DNA of 64,000 nt from Rotaria macrura (Eukaryota > Rotifera > Eurotatoria > Philodinida > Philodinidae), in contig OENT01000767.1 of NCBI GenBank assembly GCA_900239685.1, positions 1 through 64,000 of the forward strand, read 5' to 3'. The translations under genes were made by a program, and so were the position numbers. Positions 1 through 14,500 of the stretch are shown here, piece after piece; the first letter of the stretch is position 1; the number at the start of each line of letters is the position of its first letter. The notes beneath the pieces are model-generated. The model did not search any database, was not told the DNA's origin, and worked only from the letters and a program-made list of their open reading frames with translations.

Positions 1-778
1 CGCCTCAACGTGCTCTTTTCGTTGATCTAAAATTCAATAGGGTTTGCCAGAGAAAATATCAAAGGGCCGATTCGTGGTCTTATGCGCCCCCGTCCTTTAC
101 TATCATAAATACACTCGCTTTCAAAATACCAATTTAAGTCAACAAGAGAGTATTCATTCATCGTTAAAAGAGGCATGAATGTGTAATCTATGGTATTGAC
201 TTTGAACTATTCTAACGTTAATAATTTCTTCGACGTAGTATCTTTCAAGACCTTGCAACCTGAACGTTCATCCTTAGTTAGAATATGAATGTTGTTCAAC
301 GAGAGCCACAAAAATTTCTATGGATTTGTAAATTTATCTATAAATCTTTAGTTTTTATCACTTTGTTTTCCTTCTCGAGAATGGTACTTGATCTTATTAC
401 TTATTATAAGATATACGGATTTATATATTCATGAAAATATTTTATAGGATAAAATTCTTCAAAAGTAATCGATGTTTAAAATGAATCATCGCATTTTTAA
501 ACTGAAATGAATAATACGTCTTACAATGGTTCCTATTATACTCTTCTCATTTTCATAAATAAAGTCAGGAATAATGCTATTAAATAAATAAATATGTTTC
601 CGAAGAGAAAAACAATTTCACTGACGTATAAACTAACTCATTTATAGAAATAAGTTTAATCGTAATTGAAAAGTTCTGTTAAATTATTTATACTAGATCT
701 TCGTTTACATTCTGTCGATGCAATTTTTAATGGAAAGAAATTGATGCCTAACTGTTCTAAAAGACCATGAATACTTAC
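1..778. other. Non-coding, probably intron of the CEP350-like gene
   Basis: AT-rich sequence with no open frame of note. It follows the strong minus-strand donor at 777-778, so it is probably the start of the next intron of the CEP350-like gene, whose remaining C-terminal exons lie outside the window. A short GC-richer patch near 60-110 is unexplained. Confidence 0.5.
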
Positions 779-3700
779 TTTTCATTATCGATACTTGGAC
801 GTCGACTATCATGATCAGTGTCCGATTCAATAGGTAGATCAGTTGTAACTGATATTGATTGTGCATCATGTTGTGTATCAGGTTCATCACGAAAGGCTTC
901 TAATGGTGGTCCTTCAATTTCTTTTTCTTCATCATGATCAAATATATCTTGCTTCGGTGAAACGAATTTTTTATCCTAGAAAAAGTAATTTTCAAAAGAT
1001 GGTCTTCGTGTTTATGTTTCAGTTTCTATATTCCTACCGATTTCGTTGATATTGGCACACTAGATTTCGATTTTTCTGTCGAAAGACTTGTTGGTGATGG
1101 AGCGGGTACTGTCTGTTCTTGTTGAATCGGTTGTAAACGTAATGTTTGAATTTCATGATCACATGACTAGAAAATAAATTAAATTAAATTCATGAACGTT
1201 GACAATTATCTAAAGTACTTGAATTTGTTTCTTGAGTTCATCTTCTTGACGACGTAAGATTTCTTTATTTTTACGTTGTTTTAACCTTTCAAGCTCCTGT
1301 TTTTTGGCTTTTAGTTGATCTCGATAGTCACGTACGCGACGTTCAAGGTCGCTTGCATCCGATGTAACAACATCTTAAAGATGACAAAAAATGAATAAAA
1401 CAAAAGAATTAGGATATGCTTGTTTGCTTTCAAAAACAATTCCTTTGTACCTGATTGTCTTTGCTGAGCTGAATTCGAGGATGTATCATTATCTTTTTTG
1501 GTTCTGCAAATGAAACCATATGTTTTAACGGTGTGATCTTGTATTTATTTCTAACTTACGACTCTGACTCTTTTCGAGGAATAGATCGGTCGTCACTAAT
1601 ACTTGATTCATCTTGAAAACGATTAGCCGGATTCGATCGAATATGTACTGGTAAATCAGGTTTTGTTGTGCGTGTCACCGCTGGTGGACTTGAAATACTT
1701 CGTTTTTCATCAAATATCTCAAAGGCTAAATATTGACAACAAAAATATATTATCATATTGAAAAGAGTGATAGTTTATGTGAATAGATAGATAACTTTTA
1801 GCATAGTTCTCAAATACACATGTTATATTCTTTATAATGTTCGAATGCAGCAGATGATTTTCTTTTCAGATTTTTATCAAATAAGATTATTCATTGATAT
1901 CTGCTATTTGAAATTACAATTTTGTTTAGATAAAAGTCAATTATTTCATATTAGATCTATGTAATTAGTAGAAATTTTTATATTTTAGTAAAGCTTTCAA
2001 ATTATAAATAGAAGTGCTTTTAAGCACTCTGGCATACTTACTTTTTTTCCTCTAATATCCAAAGGATACGAGAAGCAAAATCTTCAGCTTAAATTTTGAG
2101 GCAATAGTGCATCATCTTCGAATTTGACTTTTTGAAAATTTACACAAAGATTATTTTTATACAAGAAATTTCAAATGACAGATTCTATTAAATTCAAGAA
2201 CTAGATTGCACAATCTGAATGGGCCACAAGAAAATTCGTTAAAATCTATTGGCATAATGACATTTTTCTTGATGAGTAGCTCATGAGAATAGCACATTTA
2301 TCTGAATTCTGCTTGATTGAACTCATGTACTTTAACAAATGATATTGTTTTCAAATCTGGCCTTGATAGGACCACGAAAAGAAACGTCTGGACATTTCCA
2401 AAGAAACATACCACGTTTGACAAGTTGACGGATTTTTTTTTCAATATCCTTGAGACGTTTTTCGTATGCTTGTAATTCATCATCACTATTGAATTTTTTT
2501 CGAACATGTTTTTCACGTGCTGTTAAGATTCTAAAATAGATATAAGAGGAAATACAGATAAATAGAAAAGGACGATCAATTCTTATTTTCAATTATTTCA
2601 ATGAATATCACATCATTTAATAATTAATCTCAGATGAATAGTTTTCTGACATTCTATTACAATACTTCTATGATGGTTCGTTTAAGAAATTCTATTTTTC
2701 TCTCGCTTTTCCTTTTTTCTTTAAATTATTATTCGATAATCAACTATGTCTGTAGGGAGAGTTTTCTTTTTTTTTTACCACCCACCTCTCGGTTCTCTTT
2801 CTCTCTCAGTAGCTGTTTATAACGAAGTGAACATGTAACGAAGAGCTCATTTGGAGAACTCTGAAAAGTCCATTATTTCAAACAACCACTTCGACCATGG
2901 CTAGCTTAAATCGTCTTAATCTCATTTTACTTCTTGCTATTAACATGTCCTTTTGTCTGATGGTTCATGCTGGCTCAATTCACCGTCCAAGTTTATATGA
3001 TGAAGAACTGTTGGGTATGATCGATTCGAACGGCGCATCGAACAACGTTTACGAGAATAGTAATAATCATATTGAAAGACAAGGGATGAATTTATATCCA
3101 CCAATATTATCATCCTTATATGATGATAATACTCTTCGACAAATGATCAGCAATCATAGAGATACAAAACGGTCAAAACTGAATCTTCATACGAACCTCA
3201 ATTTACCACGATATTTACGTACTGTTGATTAATTGTATGCTTTTAAAACAAACATATATTGAAATAAAGAGAAGGATACAAAAGAAAGCATTTGATATCC
3301 CAGCACACCCCATATCTATTGTACTGTTATGTTTCAACGTGCGCAGTGTGAATAAATCTCGTTCTTATGAATAGAATCTTGAAAGATGCTTCTTCTTTTT
3401 TCATGCTGCTTCTTATTCTTAATATCTCTTACTAGAATCAATCATAGAATTAGTACCGAATTGGCAACTTTTTTCTAACAGTTTTAAGATTTTCAAAATT
3501 GAACATAATCATACTACATGGACTATTGAATCACGCCATTACTTGTCATCGATAATGAAAATCTTATGAATCGTATTCAATATTTAGATTGATCTTGCCA
3601 CCAATGACGAATTCTTATATTTAAGTTTAATCCTTTTGAGTGTTAGTTACATTAGAGAATATTTTGCATCACTCATAATACCTATGAGTATGCAAAATAT

Positions 3701-6700
3701 TGATGACAGTAATAAAGTCTATGATAAAAGAATTCACAATAAATACCGATTTATTCAGTCGCACGTTTCTACATTCTTGATCTTATTTGATTAAAGAATC
3801 AATATTAAATGACAAAAACTAATAAGAATTTCTCATTAGAAGAACGATTTTAGTGCTTTAACTACACAGAAGTTCATCGCACATAATATGATGTAACATT
3901 GAATCTATCGACATAGATCTGATCTTTTAGTTTTTCTTCTTCCATGAAATCAAAAACCTGATACACTCTTATATTTTCAACCCACGAAAATTCTAGTGCG
4001 CTTCATCGAATGATTCATTTTTTGATATAATGCGTTTTAGTTGTCGTAAGTAAAGTAATCTAGTAATTTATTCGTATAAATCTCATTACAAAGCAATATA
4101 GAGTAGTGCACTCTTCAGTTTTTGTATATCTTACTATGTAACATATGGAAAAATAATTTAAGTATTACTTTCATGAAGCAATATGGTGAGCGACTAAAAT
4201 ACGAAACAATTCTTACGATTCAGATGATGATGTTGGAGGACTTGAATTATGTGAACTACGATGTCGTGCATGTGTATTTGTTGCTGGTGGTTGTTGTTGT
4301 TTAGGTGAAGGTGACCGACGTTTTGGATTTGTCACTGTCGATGATGAAGATGAAGAAGACAATGAAACTGGCGGTTGTTGAACAGGAGATCTTGAAATTA
4401 TCAATAGATAAGATAAATAAAAAATCAATCAATATTTTACTTTCGTGATTGTTGTTCTTGATGATTTACTGTGTTAACGGGCGAATTCTAATGAAGTTAA
4501 AGAGTAATATATATACATATATCAAATAGTAGAATAGAAACACTATCTATTACTTGTGAACGTGTTGAAGATTTTGATCGTTTTACAGATTCGTGATATT
4601 CATCTGTTGAACGGGGTGAGATTGTTGATTGTGTTAAATGTTGAACTGGGCGGCCATTATCAGGAGACATTTGTGGTGGTAATGGAGGCGACATAGAACG
4701 GCGACGTTCATTTTGATTTGAAAGATGAGATTCTGGTGATATTACAGGTGTTTTTGTTGCTATGAACGTATTAGTACATGGTAAATCTGATGATACATTA
4801 GCTGTTTTCTTCGGTATTTGTTTATGATTGACCGGTGTTAATAAATTTGATGTTGCAACAATTGGAATAATCTTCGTATCATAGTCACCTGAATAGAATG
4901 GTAGTGTTGTCGGTTTTCGTGTGTGTAGTTGTTGATAATCATTTGTAGATGAATCTAAAATAAACTCAACATGGAGAAGAAATTTCTTAGACGTTCATTT
5001 CTTTACTTTCATCATAACCTAATAGTGATGAATCAAAAGGAAAACTATCGTTTGTAGTTAAATGTATACCGATTTTGATAGTTGATGGATCACGATGATA
5101 TATTGGCTAAATATTAATGAAAAGTAAAGTAAAACAATAACATAAAAAATAAAGCCTATGTCGAAATTTTTAATTTACTCGTTTATTAAATTCATCCTCT
5201 AAATATTTTTGTTTATCATTTAACCATGTTAGAGATTTTCGCACTGTATAACCACGATATGCTGCTTGAATTTTAGCTGCAGCTCGATCACGATAGGCTG
5301 CTTGAATTTTAGCTGCAGCCCGATCACGATATATACGACGTTCTAATAATATATCACGATGTTCAGTATGATTTGATAATGGTTGAGTTGAATAGTCATT
5401 CAAACGTGTGTATGTTGCTGATTTGATAATATTTGCATTATTTATTTCATAATGTGATGATTGATTACGTAGATTTCCATCATCATGTTGATATATTAAT
5501 GGATTAATATCGGATGATTGTGCACCATCTAAACAAATATTTTAAATGAGTCAATTTAAGATCAGAAGAAGTGTAAACATCGTTTCTTTTCAAGATGTAG
5601 AAATTTTAACACACGAAAACAACGAAGCATTGAACACTATCATATGAAAATGATACTTTAAAAGTCATACACAGACATTGAATATTATTTTTTTGTCACG
5701 TAAATAACTAGAACAATTATTTCGTGAATCAAATAAATACGTTGAAGTATCACCGTTGTGTTTCTAAGTGAACTCTTCAGTTAGAATATAGAAGCAAATT
5801 TCAACCGAGAAGATTTTTAGTCACACTCAATACAGTTTCTTTTACTAAAATCTAGTGAATAATTATTTTTCTTTTAATATCCTATGGTAAAATCTCTCTA
5901 GAAATAAAACCGTATCTATTATCGAATGAGATTCAAGACGCTCGTTTCAATGACAGCAATGCAATAAAGTATCACAAATCATTGATTGTCATATTATTTC
6001 CTTTAATTTACATGATCATCATATAAGTGCATTGTACAAACTATGTTATTTGGTTTCAAAGCAATCTACTATTAACATTAAGATCAAAATATGTACTAGC
6101 TGATTGAAACCCCATGATTTCATGACCATAAAATGTTACATTATTCTATATTCTGAGTTATTATCAATGTACTAACAAGTCTAGATCCCATCGAATCAAA
6201 GAATATCTGAATTCAAATGACAAATGAAAATCTCTACAAATGGGAAAAAAGAATATTGTAGTGAAAACAAGTTAAAAATCGTCTTCTGAATTTAAAATTT
6301 AAACATTTCAAGATACATTATTCTATACGTCATTGAATTGATCAGATTAAATTATTCGTTTATGATAATATAAACATATAATAGATTTTAAATGTAACTT
6401 AATATGAAACAATGAATTTTTACTTAAAACCTTAGAAAGATTTCTATATCCTACTTATGAATGAATCCTTGAAAAATCATTCTATTCAAGATTTTCAAAT
6501 TCTGACCTAAAGTTCATCGATGAATGAAAGATTATCGTGATAGAAAAACAATTTGATATTTCAAGAGTTTCTCTGATGAACTCTTTCCTCAAACCTTATA
6601 TAACGCATTGAATTTACGTCACAAACATAATTAATATTGTCTTCAAAGAATCAATATTTAGAATAGATTAATTACAATTGATGTTCCAACACCACACGTC

Positions 6701-9700
6701 TGATTGACTAAAAAATGAGATGACTATATTCAGAATTTTAACTACTCTATTCTTTAGAAATAATAGTCTCTGAAGCAATTGAAACTCATACTCACCATTA
6801 CAATTACCATAACAGAATAACATTTAAAAAAAGAGTCAGTAAGAAGTATTTCAGAGGAGCCATTACTGAAAGACACTCTCTAATGATACGTAGTCTAGAA
6901 TGAATCTTACTTTCAATTGTTACTGTTAAATATTATATTTCTTATCATTTACTATGTCATGACACGGATATTTCTATCAGTCACAAAGAGAATGAGAAGG
7001 TCAAGAGTTAATAAAGATTTCATTTATCTTCGATAGGTTCTCACTGATAAGAGATATGTCGTCTCGAAAGCTTTTTTTTACCCCCCCGTAAAAGGTTTCC
7101 TCTTCAGATTAGTTATATATGATCAAGTATAAAATATGATATGATGAATTATGAATAAACAAAATAGAAAAAAAAAGCCAAAGAAGAATATAAATGCAAG
7201 GTCAACACAGTATACATGTTCTTATTACATGAATAAATCTGAGAAAATTTTCTATGACTTACTTGGTCGTAAATGTTTAAATCGATTTTCTACAATATCA
7301 CAATCTCGTGTTAAATCAACAGCCCATCGAAGTAAATTTTCATGTCGTTGACCATTACTAGAACCTAGATAAGATGCAAACAAAACAATCAACCCAAGAA
7401 TATTAGTATGACAAGCGTTAAAACAATGTATCACCATTTTGTACAGGTGGTTCCGAACGAGATCGTACAGTTAATGGATCAACTCTAAAGAATTGAATTG
7501 ATTTGATTTTTCTAACGCAATTAAATCTTAAAAAGAAAAGGAAAAGAACGACGACATACGGTTTCATAGGATGAACTTCAATCACTGAGTCATTCGACGA
7601 TGAAATTGACGATGACGATGATGATGATGATGGTGGTGAACAGCGTTCAATGGATGATGATGGTTCGAATGAATTTTTTGTATGATAATCTGTTGTTGGT
7701 CCAAGTAGACGAAGAAGACGTTGACGTGTTTGTTCAGTTAAATCTTTAGGTGTTATCTATTGAATTTAAAAATTAGATAGATAATGAGAAATAAATATTA
7801 GACGAACAGGTGTGAATGCTGATGTTCGCTTGTTTAATGATGGTTGTAAATATGTATGAGATGTTTCTTTCATTGGCTCGTTTAGTTTTCTAAATTTATC
7901 TTTTCTTAAATGATCTTGTTCATCTTTTAAACGTTTATCAATAGTTGAGATATCGTCATGTTGTTGACGTTTTTGTTGAATTAAATCTTCTAGTTTCTTG
8001 TTTTCATCATCTGATGATTTAGCTGAAGAAATCATATGAAAATAATTTTTTTTTACATTTTTTATATCAAAAGAAAATACTTACGTTTTGGTATAGACGG
8101 TTTTAATGGAGTTTTTTCTGCAATTATACCTGATGATTTAGAGGCACCTAGAATCAAAGATGTGTGTGTATGAAGGTTGTTACATTTTAGACATAGTTAC
8201 ATATCAGTCCCGTGAAATTTATTATTCATGTGGATTTTAGATCGAATTTACATTAACTATTGCCATGCATCGAAAAGTCTCCATAATTCGTAATGATGAC
8301 TCGTACTCATAAATCTCTCTAGACGAGTTATAATCATTTTCCTTCTTCTCCTTTCTTAGACATATTTGTCATCGATTCGTGTTCTGAATGTGTAATTTTC
8401 AAAAAAAATAATTTTTAGCATCATAATACATCTTGTGTACTCGTGAAGTTACAACAGGTCATGAAATTCAATCGATGCCCACTTATCACATATTGTATTT
8501 CACGAAATTAGTGAATATTCTCTATACATAGAATGAATGAATGAATACAAACTTGTATCACGATTTGGTTTGAGCATTTTATCTGTTTGTTGAGTGACAT
8601 GAGCAAATGATTCTCCGATATCTGTTTTTGTTCGCTTACTAATTATTTCTGATGCTGCTTTTTTCTTTATTGGTTTATCTTGTTGAACAACTAATCCGGA
8701 GTTTTTCATGAGTAGTCCATCTGTTTGCCATGGATCAGGTGTTAATAAACCTGAAAATATTTCCGAAGAATTTATCATTTACAAGAACATTTAAGCAAAA
8801 ATGTTCGTACTTGTTTTAGCAGCAGCTGAGGTTGATGTTACATAAGCAGATTCAACACGGCGAACATGTTTCAATCGTTGTGTATCAGTTGAAGTCAAAA
8901 TATGGGGTGAATGAAGATCTTGATCTTTAGTACAATTAATAATAATAAAAATATAATTGAAATATTCAAATTGATTTTCGACGCTTACATTTTGCTGCAA
9001 GACTATTAGATGCACTTGAACTACGTTGTTGAGTTGAACGGCCATTCGATAACGAATAATTATCTTCTGTAAAAAAGAAATCAAATTACATAATTCAATG
9101 ATATGAGATTATTTCCATTTACTCGGCATAAATTTTGTCATTTTACGTGTAATTGGTTGTTGAAATGATGTTCGTTCGAAGTCATTCGTACGAATTATAT
9201 CATTATCTTTATGTAGAATTTTTGAGCTCGACGTATTTCGAAGAACAGCATCAAGTTCAGATGGAAATGATTGTGATTGACAAAGATGTGATGAATATGT
9301 TGGTTGTGGTTTAGGAGGAGAAAGACGTTGTTGACGATATGGAGAATAATGAAGATTTTGTAAACTTGCCGAAGTTGAATAGGAACTATGTGGACGATAG
9401 GATTCAAACATATGGCCAGCATCTGATTGAGAATGAAATAATTGTTCAGCACGACGTTCTATGAAATAATATAGCAAAAATTAAATAAGAAAAAGATTTC
9501 AAATCGAAGTAGATCCAATTCAGTCGGTCTCCTTTTTCAACGTCGATACCTCAATTGCTATTCAAGTATCAATTATTTAAAAAAAGGACTGACTTATACA
9601 TGAGAAAAGTTTTCTATATCTATGGTTGAAACCAACACTGTTCTTATTTGATTTCAGATATATCGTACTCTACAAAAAATCAATACAAAACTACGACAAT

Positions 9701-11551
9701 AGTCAAACCATGTTCATCATTTATGAAAACTTGTATCACAAGCTATCTTTTAACTGATAAAAACAATACCAAGATTTCTTTTAGTATTAATTATTCAATC
9801 TCTCATTCTATACATCCTATTAACTCAAATTCTAAACATTCTCTCGATAAGTACATTCTCTTGAAAACACATCGTTTCATCAATCAACCTTCTCAAGTGT
9901 GCCAGGGTCAAATTTCTCTTCCATTAATATTTTTTTCTCACAGCGACATTTTCAGTTTAGAGTAGTTTGCTATTAAGTAGACGTACTGTTAATTAAGCTA
10001 GATTGATTTTCATGCGTTCTTCATAGATTCTATCTGCCATTTTTTTTTCTCACATCTATGCGATCGACGTATTATGAAAAAAAAGAGTCATTGTTAGTGC
10101 ACTGTTGACATTCGAATTAATGTCAAATGTTTTAGAACGAAAAAGAAAATGCTGTGATCAGATTAAACATTTAGAACAGTACATCGTATCGATGAATGGA
10201 ATACTTCTCGACAATATTATGTAAAAATTCCTTAATCATATTTGTCCCTTATTCCATATCTATCTATAAAGTAGAGAAGTTGGTTTTGTCGACAACCATA
10301 ATGCAACTTTGTGCTTAAAGCGCATTCAAATTTTTTTTTGGCAATCATCATGTAGAGAGCAATCGAAATATTTTTCAATACCCGTCGAATATTAACTTTA
10401 AACTTGATGAAAAACAAACTTAAGTAAACGTAAATATAGTTAAAATATATTTCCAATTCCCTTTAGCTAAATTTCGACGACGCCTCTGATACATCCGAAC
10501 TCTATTACATCTACAAACAATACATAAACTGAGGCTATATAGTCACAACAGCATAGCTGTTGCGACTAAGAATGTAACTCCCAATTGTTTAAATAGAAAG
10601 CCTATATTCCCTTTGGGTAGCAAAAATAGAGAACTGCCTTTTCTTATTCTCAAAAACATGTGCTAGAAACTTAAACTTTGAATGAAATGCTGTAAATTTT
10701 TGAGAAATTTGATCTACTGTTCCATTCTTAACATAAAACTTTCCATTATGAGAAATTAAATGGAAGAATATCGAGAACAACGGATATGTTCAATTGACAA
10801 CTGATATGATAGAGTCAACGAACAAAGATCGATGTTTATAGTTCAATGTTGCATCACATAATTTCATTGTACTCGTCTAATATTGGAGGCAAACGTAATT
10901 TTCAGTTGTTCATTCTCTTCGAACTATTTATCATTCATCAATGTTAGAATTGTTTTTCACCTTGTTGGATGTTACTAGTATACCTAGTTTTTTTTTTGAA
11001 AGATAACTTCATAGGATTTATTTGATTTAGTTCAAATTCCTAAAAGATGATAAACAGCTGTCAGATATATCGCCTTGAAGACATGCATCTTTTCATGTAA
11101 ACACGAACAGATTCGAAGAATGTATGACTCATAGCAGGAATAAAACGCCTTCTACTATAAATGAATCGATGTCAATAAGTGACTGTGTGTTGTCCAATGT
11201 ATGAATATTACCTGCTGCTATTTTTTGTTTACTAATTTTTCTACGGATTGTTTGTAATGCTTCGGAATCAAGTAACTGATGTTTAGCATTAATATTTCGT
11301 TCGTCATTCAACATCGATCGATTACCAGCATGAATCGATGATGTATCACCACCATGTAATAAAAATGATGATGATGATACCGTTGATAGATCATTATTAT
11401 CATGATGATTATTCAAATGAACATGTGGATAGTAGTCTCGTGCATCTTTTAAACGTTGTTCAGTTTGACGAAGTATTTTCTTGGCATCATAATATGTTTT
11501 CCAGCTTGGTTCAATGTGTGTATGATGATTTGAAGATGACATTGGTAGCAT
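779..11551 (-). CDS. CEP350: CEP350-like centrosomal protein, partial (C-terminus off window)
   Basis: Spliced minus-strand gene. Read exons, 5' to 3': 11551-11212, 9458-9123, 9066-8989, 8924-8811, 8750-8554, 8147-8085, 8022-about 7808, 7756-7560, 7484-7435, about 7370-7263, 5528-5179, 5106-5007, 4954-4554, 4487-4441, 4390-4217, 2530-2412, 1725-1560, 1503-1451, 1373-1219, 1166-1038, 975-779. The first exon carries EPSWKTYYDAKKILRQTEQR, like the N-terminal SW...A..L...E motif of vertebrate CEP350. Exon 2530-2412 (TAREKH...LQAYEKRLKDIEKKIRQL) and exon 1373-1219 (DLERRVRDYRDQLKAKKQE) match two successive CEP350 coiled coils in the right order. Phases agree across the two large introns I checked (9459-11211 and 2531-4216). 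CEP350 anchors microtubules at the centrosome and supports ciliogenesis. Odd: tandem IQ motifs in exon 5528-5179, and long Ser-rich linkers. The CAP-Gly domain expected near the C-terminus is not in the window. The start codon (11551, or the Met three codons on) is a choice; an upstream in-frame Met at 11599 would add a hydrophobic leader that makes little sense for this family. Confidence 0.75.
2897..3232 (+). CDS. Small secreted protein or prohormone, nested in a CEP350-like intron
   Basis: Intronless 111-residue frame in the 2531-4216 intron of the CEP350-like gene, on the opposite strand. Residues 1-26 look like a signal peptide: basic start (NRLN), hydrophobic core LILLLAINMSFCLMVHA, and a small-residue cleavage site before GS. 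The mature part is hydrophilic and has a twofold internal similarity, SLYDEELLGMI near residue 32 and SLYDDNTLRQMI near residue 73. A dibasic KR near residue 91 would release a C-terminal peptide ending in PRYLRTVD. There are no cysteines. AATAAA signals follow at 3263 and 3351. This suggests a neuropeptide-like or other secreted precursor, but I recognise no family, and the function is inference. Confidence 0.6.
   Translation: MASLNRLNLILLLAINMSFCLMVHAGSIHRPSLYDEELLGMIDSNGASNNVYENSNNHIERQGMNLYPPILSSLYDDNTLRQMISNHRDTKRSKLNLHTNLNLPRYLRTVD
5261..5332 (-). repeat. 36-base tandem duplication encoding two IQ motifs
   Basis: Two almost identical adjacent 36-base units (5261-5296 and 5297-5332) in exon 5528-5179 of the CEP350-like gene. 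Each encodes RDRAAAKIQAAY, and the second translated copy runs into RGYTVRKSL to complete a calmodulin-type IQ motif. The duplication keeps frame. The units differ at only a few bases, which suggests a recent origin or homogenisation. Confidence 0.85.
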
Positions 11552-14500
11552 TGCATAGAGAAAAGATGCAATAACAAGAAAAAAAGAATTCAAATTCAAG
11601 AGAACCTATTTACAAATGTATTTCTATGATCTGAAGTAAAACAAATAGAAAAAAAAAGAAATTGAAAGAAAAAAAATGTTCGTCTTCGTTTTCACTCTTT
11701 TGTCCTTAAGAAGTTCTTTGTTCCGACGAAACATATCAATGATTCGTCGAATTAATACCATTATTCTAGTTGAAACTAAGCAATAAACTCTAATCCTTTG
11801 AACTTTTTTTTAATTTTATGACCGATGTTTTCTTTTTCGTGATTGAATTTCATTTGGAATTCGATCAGAATTCTTTTTATTAGAATGACTTTCGTTGATC
11901 GTTGAAGATGGCGCTGGTTTGATTCTATTCGATGGCAAATTAGAATTATTCGTGTATAGTGCACTAGTAGCGGTCCATAAAAAAGACGTTGGATGCAACA
12001 ATATGTTAAAAATTCACCGAAAATCCACTAGAAATGAAATGTATTCCTTTATATTTCACAAGCCTATTCTGCTCATTTTCGAAATCCTAAACGCCGCCAT
12101 GATTCGATTGATTCTATGAAGTCATCTATGAATGATGGTATTCTCTTCATCACTATGCTTCATCGATCGTCTCTTAAAAAAAATGATTCATCGCAAGTAC
12201 TTGTTTTAACTACCGTTATTGAGGATTAGATAAATATCTGATCGGTGACATAAATGCTCTTTTACTGTAGCGGAATAATGACGCTCAGGTCAAATATACA
12301 TAAAATTTTAACTTACAATAAAAACGTCGAATACATAAACCGTAACGAAAATATGTCATTTCTCCTATAACCTGACACCACTGCAAACAAAGAATCAGCA
12401 GCGGAAGAAATCCAAATTTCAATGGGAACAATCCTTTGGAAAAATGAAATATCGTTTTTTCCTATAGAAGAAAAATGCATTCGAAAGAAATAGAAAATTT
12501 TCTTTTCTGGGGTACTAAATGGAGTGATGAAGTTGACTTCTGTAGATTTGCTGAATAAAATCATTCGATAACGATTTTCTCATGTATGAAATTGTTTCAT
12601 AAATATTTTTGGATCAGTTAAATGTGTAACATGGATCAATATCATCGAACCGAATCACCGAATAATGTACGTATACGTTTGGGGTTATCACTTCAACAGT
12701 AGCCATTGCTGTCTTGATGGCACTTTTGAAGTTTCATGTCTTCAGTATATTATGCGGATTCGATTTTAATTTTTTTATAGAAGAGGTCGATAATGTATGC
12801 GCTATGCACATATGGGCATATATTTAGACAGTTGATCGTTTTATATAAATAGAAAGGAAAGAAAATTCATTTTTGATCTGTACGACATTTCTCCGCTAGA
12901 CGTGATCATTTATGTGATTGATCGATTTTTTGTCTACTGCTAACATGATTTGATTGAGATATGAATTTCATGAATACATAGGAAAAGTGAAATAACTATC
13001 TTTTTGTTTATATTTCTGGTATTGATAAAAAAGAGTGGTTGAAAATATAGATCGGAATTTCTCATACCCACGGTTTTATTAAACGATCAATTTAAATGAA
13101 AAACAGGATCAACATTGGAAAAGATTTGATTCTCCACTTTCTTTTGTACTAAAATAGCCCCTAAAATTTTGTACCTTCAATCAGACGCTCGTGTATAAAT
13201 ATGAACTGTACGAAATAGCATCATCAAAGAGAAGGTAAAAATCATTTCAATAAATAGAAATAAGATGCTGCTTTTCACTCACTACTATATTATCGAAATC
13301 GTGCAGTTGTGAGAACATCAAACTAACGATCTGAAGATCTTTGCTTGAGAATGGATGAATATTATCCCATCAACTGACGCCTATCACCATCTCGATTGAA
13401 TCGATTTGGATGAGTGCAACATAGGTTTATCAATGTCATTTAATCATAGAGACAAAACGAGCCAGCCTAGATATGATATTGATGATGAATTACTTGACAA
13501 CTAATTCACATACACTTTCGTTATGATTGGTATTGGCATGGATATTGAGTATCGATACATAAAAATCGTCTGTAGATCTTTCTTCCTAGATGCTAATTTG
13601 TCAAAGATTTTCTGCATAAAGATGGAATAATTTATCATAGAGTAGCGTCATTTAGCTGAAAAGAATTCACCACTTGTGTGTACACATATGAACAATGATT
13701 AAAATATTGTCTTACATATTTCTTTTTCGACAGTAATTTCAAATCAGTTCCTATTATGTAAATTTCAAGGCCGACTATTTCGCAGAAAAAGAAACATATT
13801 TTCTATACATCTTGATATAAACTTGAAAGTACTCGACCTTATTTCTGATTATTCTAGTATCATATGACCTATTTCTAACGTATTTTTACGAAAGAAACTC
13901 AATTTCGAAAAATGGACACAACTAATCGTCGTACAATTCATTGAATATTCATCTTAGAACATGTTGCAAAAATAGGATTGGTACTTAGATACCATAACTT
14001 AGTGACAAGGTGGAAATAATATTCGATTTTTTTTAGTCAGACATTTCATAGGAGGATGTTCGTGCATGCTTGTCTAACAATTTTATAAATGTGAAATAGA
14101 TTTGATCGGGTAAAGAAAAAATCATTTCAATGCGTTTTCTCCTACTCAAATTAAAAGAATGAAGTACGCAGTTAATTAATATCCGTGAATATCGCGATCA
14201 TCAGCTGAATCTGTTTGATTTCTTCTCATCTCATCTTAACGACATTCTTGCTTTTTCAGGCATCTAAAATATTTTCTCTAGTTAACTTTCAAAGAATAGA
14301 ATTCGAAGCAAAATTAAATGTGACTCATGAACTGTCCCTTTTTGATAGCTGGTTACAGAACCATGGCTTGTTTTCTTTCATTACATCACAAATCGGAGAA
14401 TAGTTCATATGTATGTACCTTTAAACATCTTACTACCTACCTTCGAGTGTTCTATTCAAACTATGATAAGCGGCTATAGACATATAAGTATTATTTATGT

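Noticed and set aside
9648-9965. 105-residue plus frame
   Set aside because: It lies in a 1.75-kb intron of the CEP350-like gene whose flanking exons splice in phase; AT-rich codons and no recognisable content.
11338-11574. 78-residue plus frame
   Set aside because: Shadow of the first CEP350-like exon on the minus strand.
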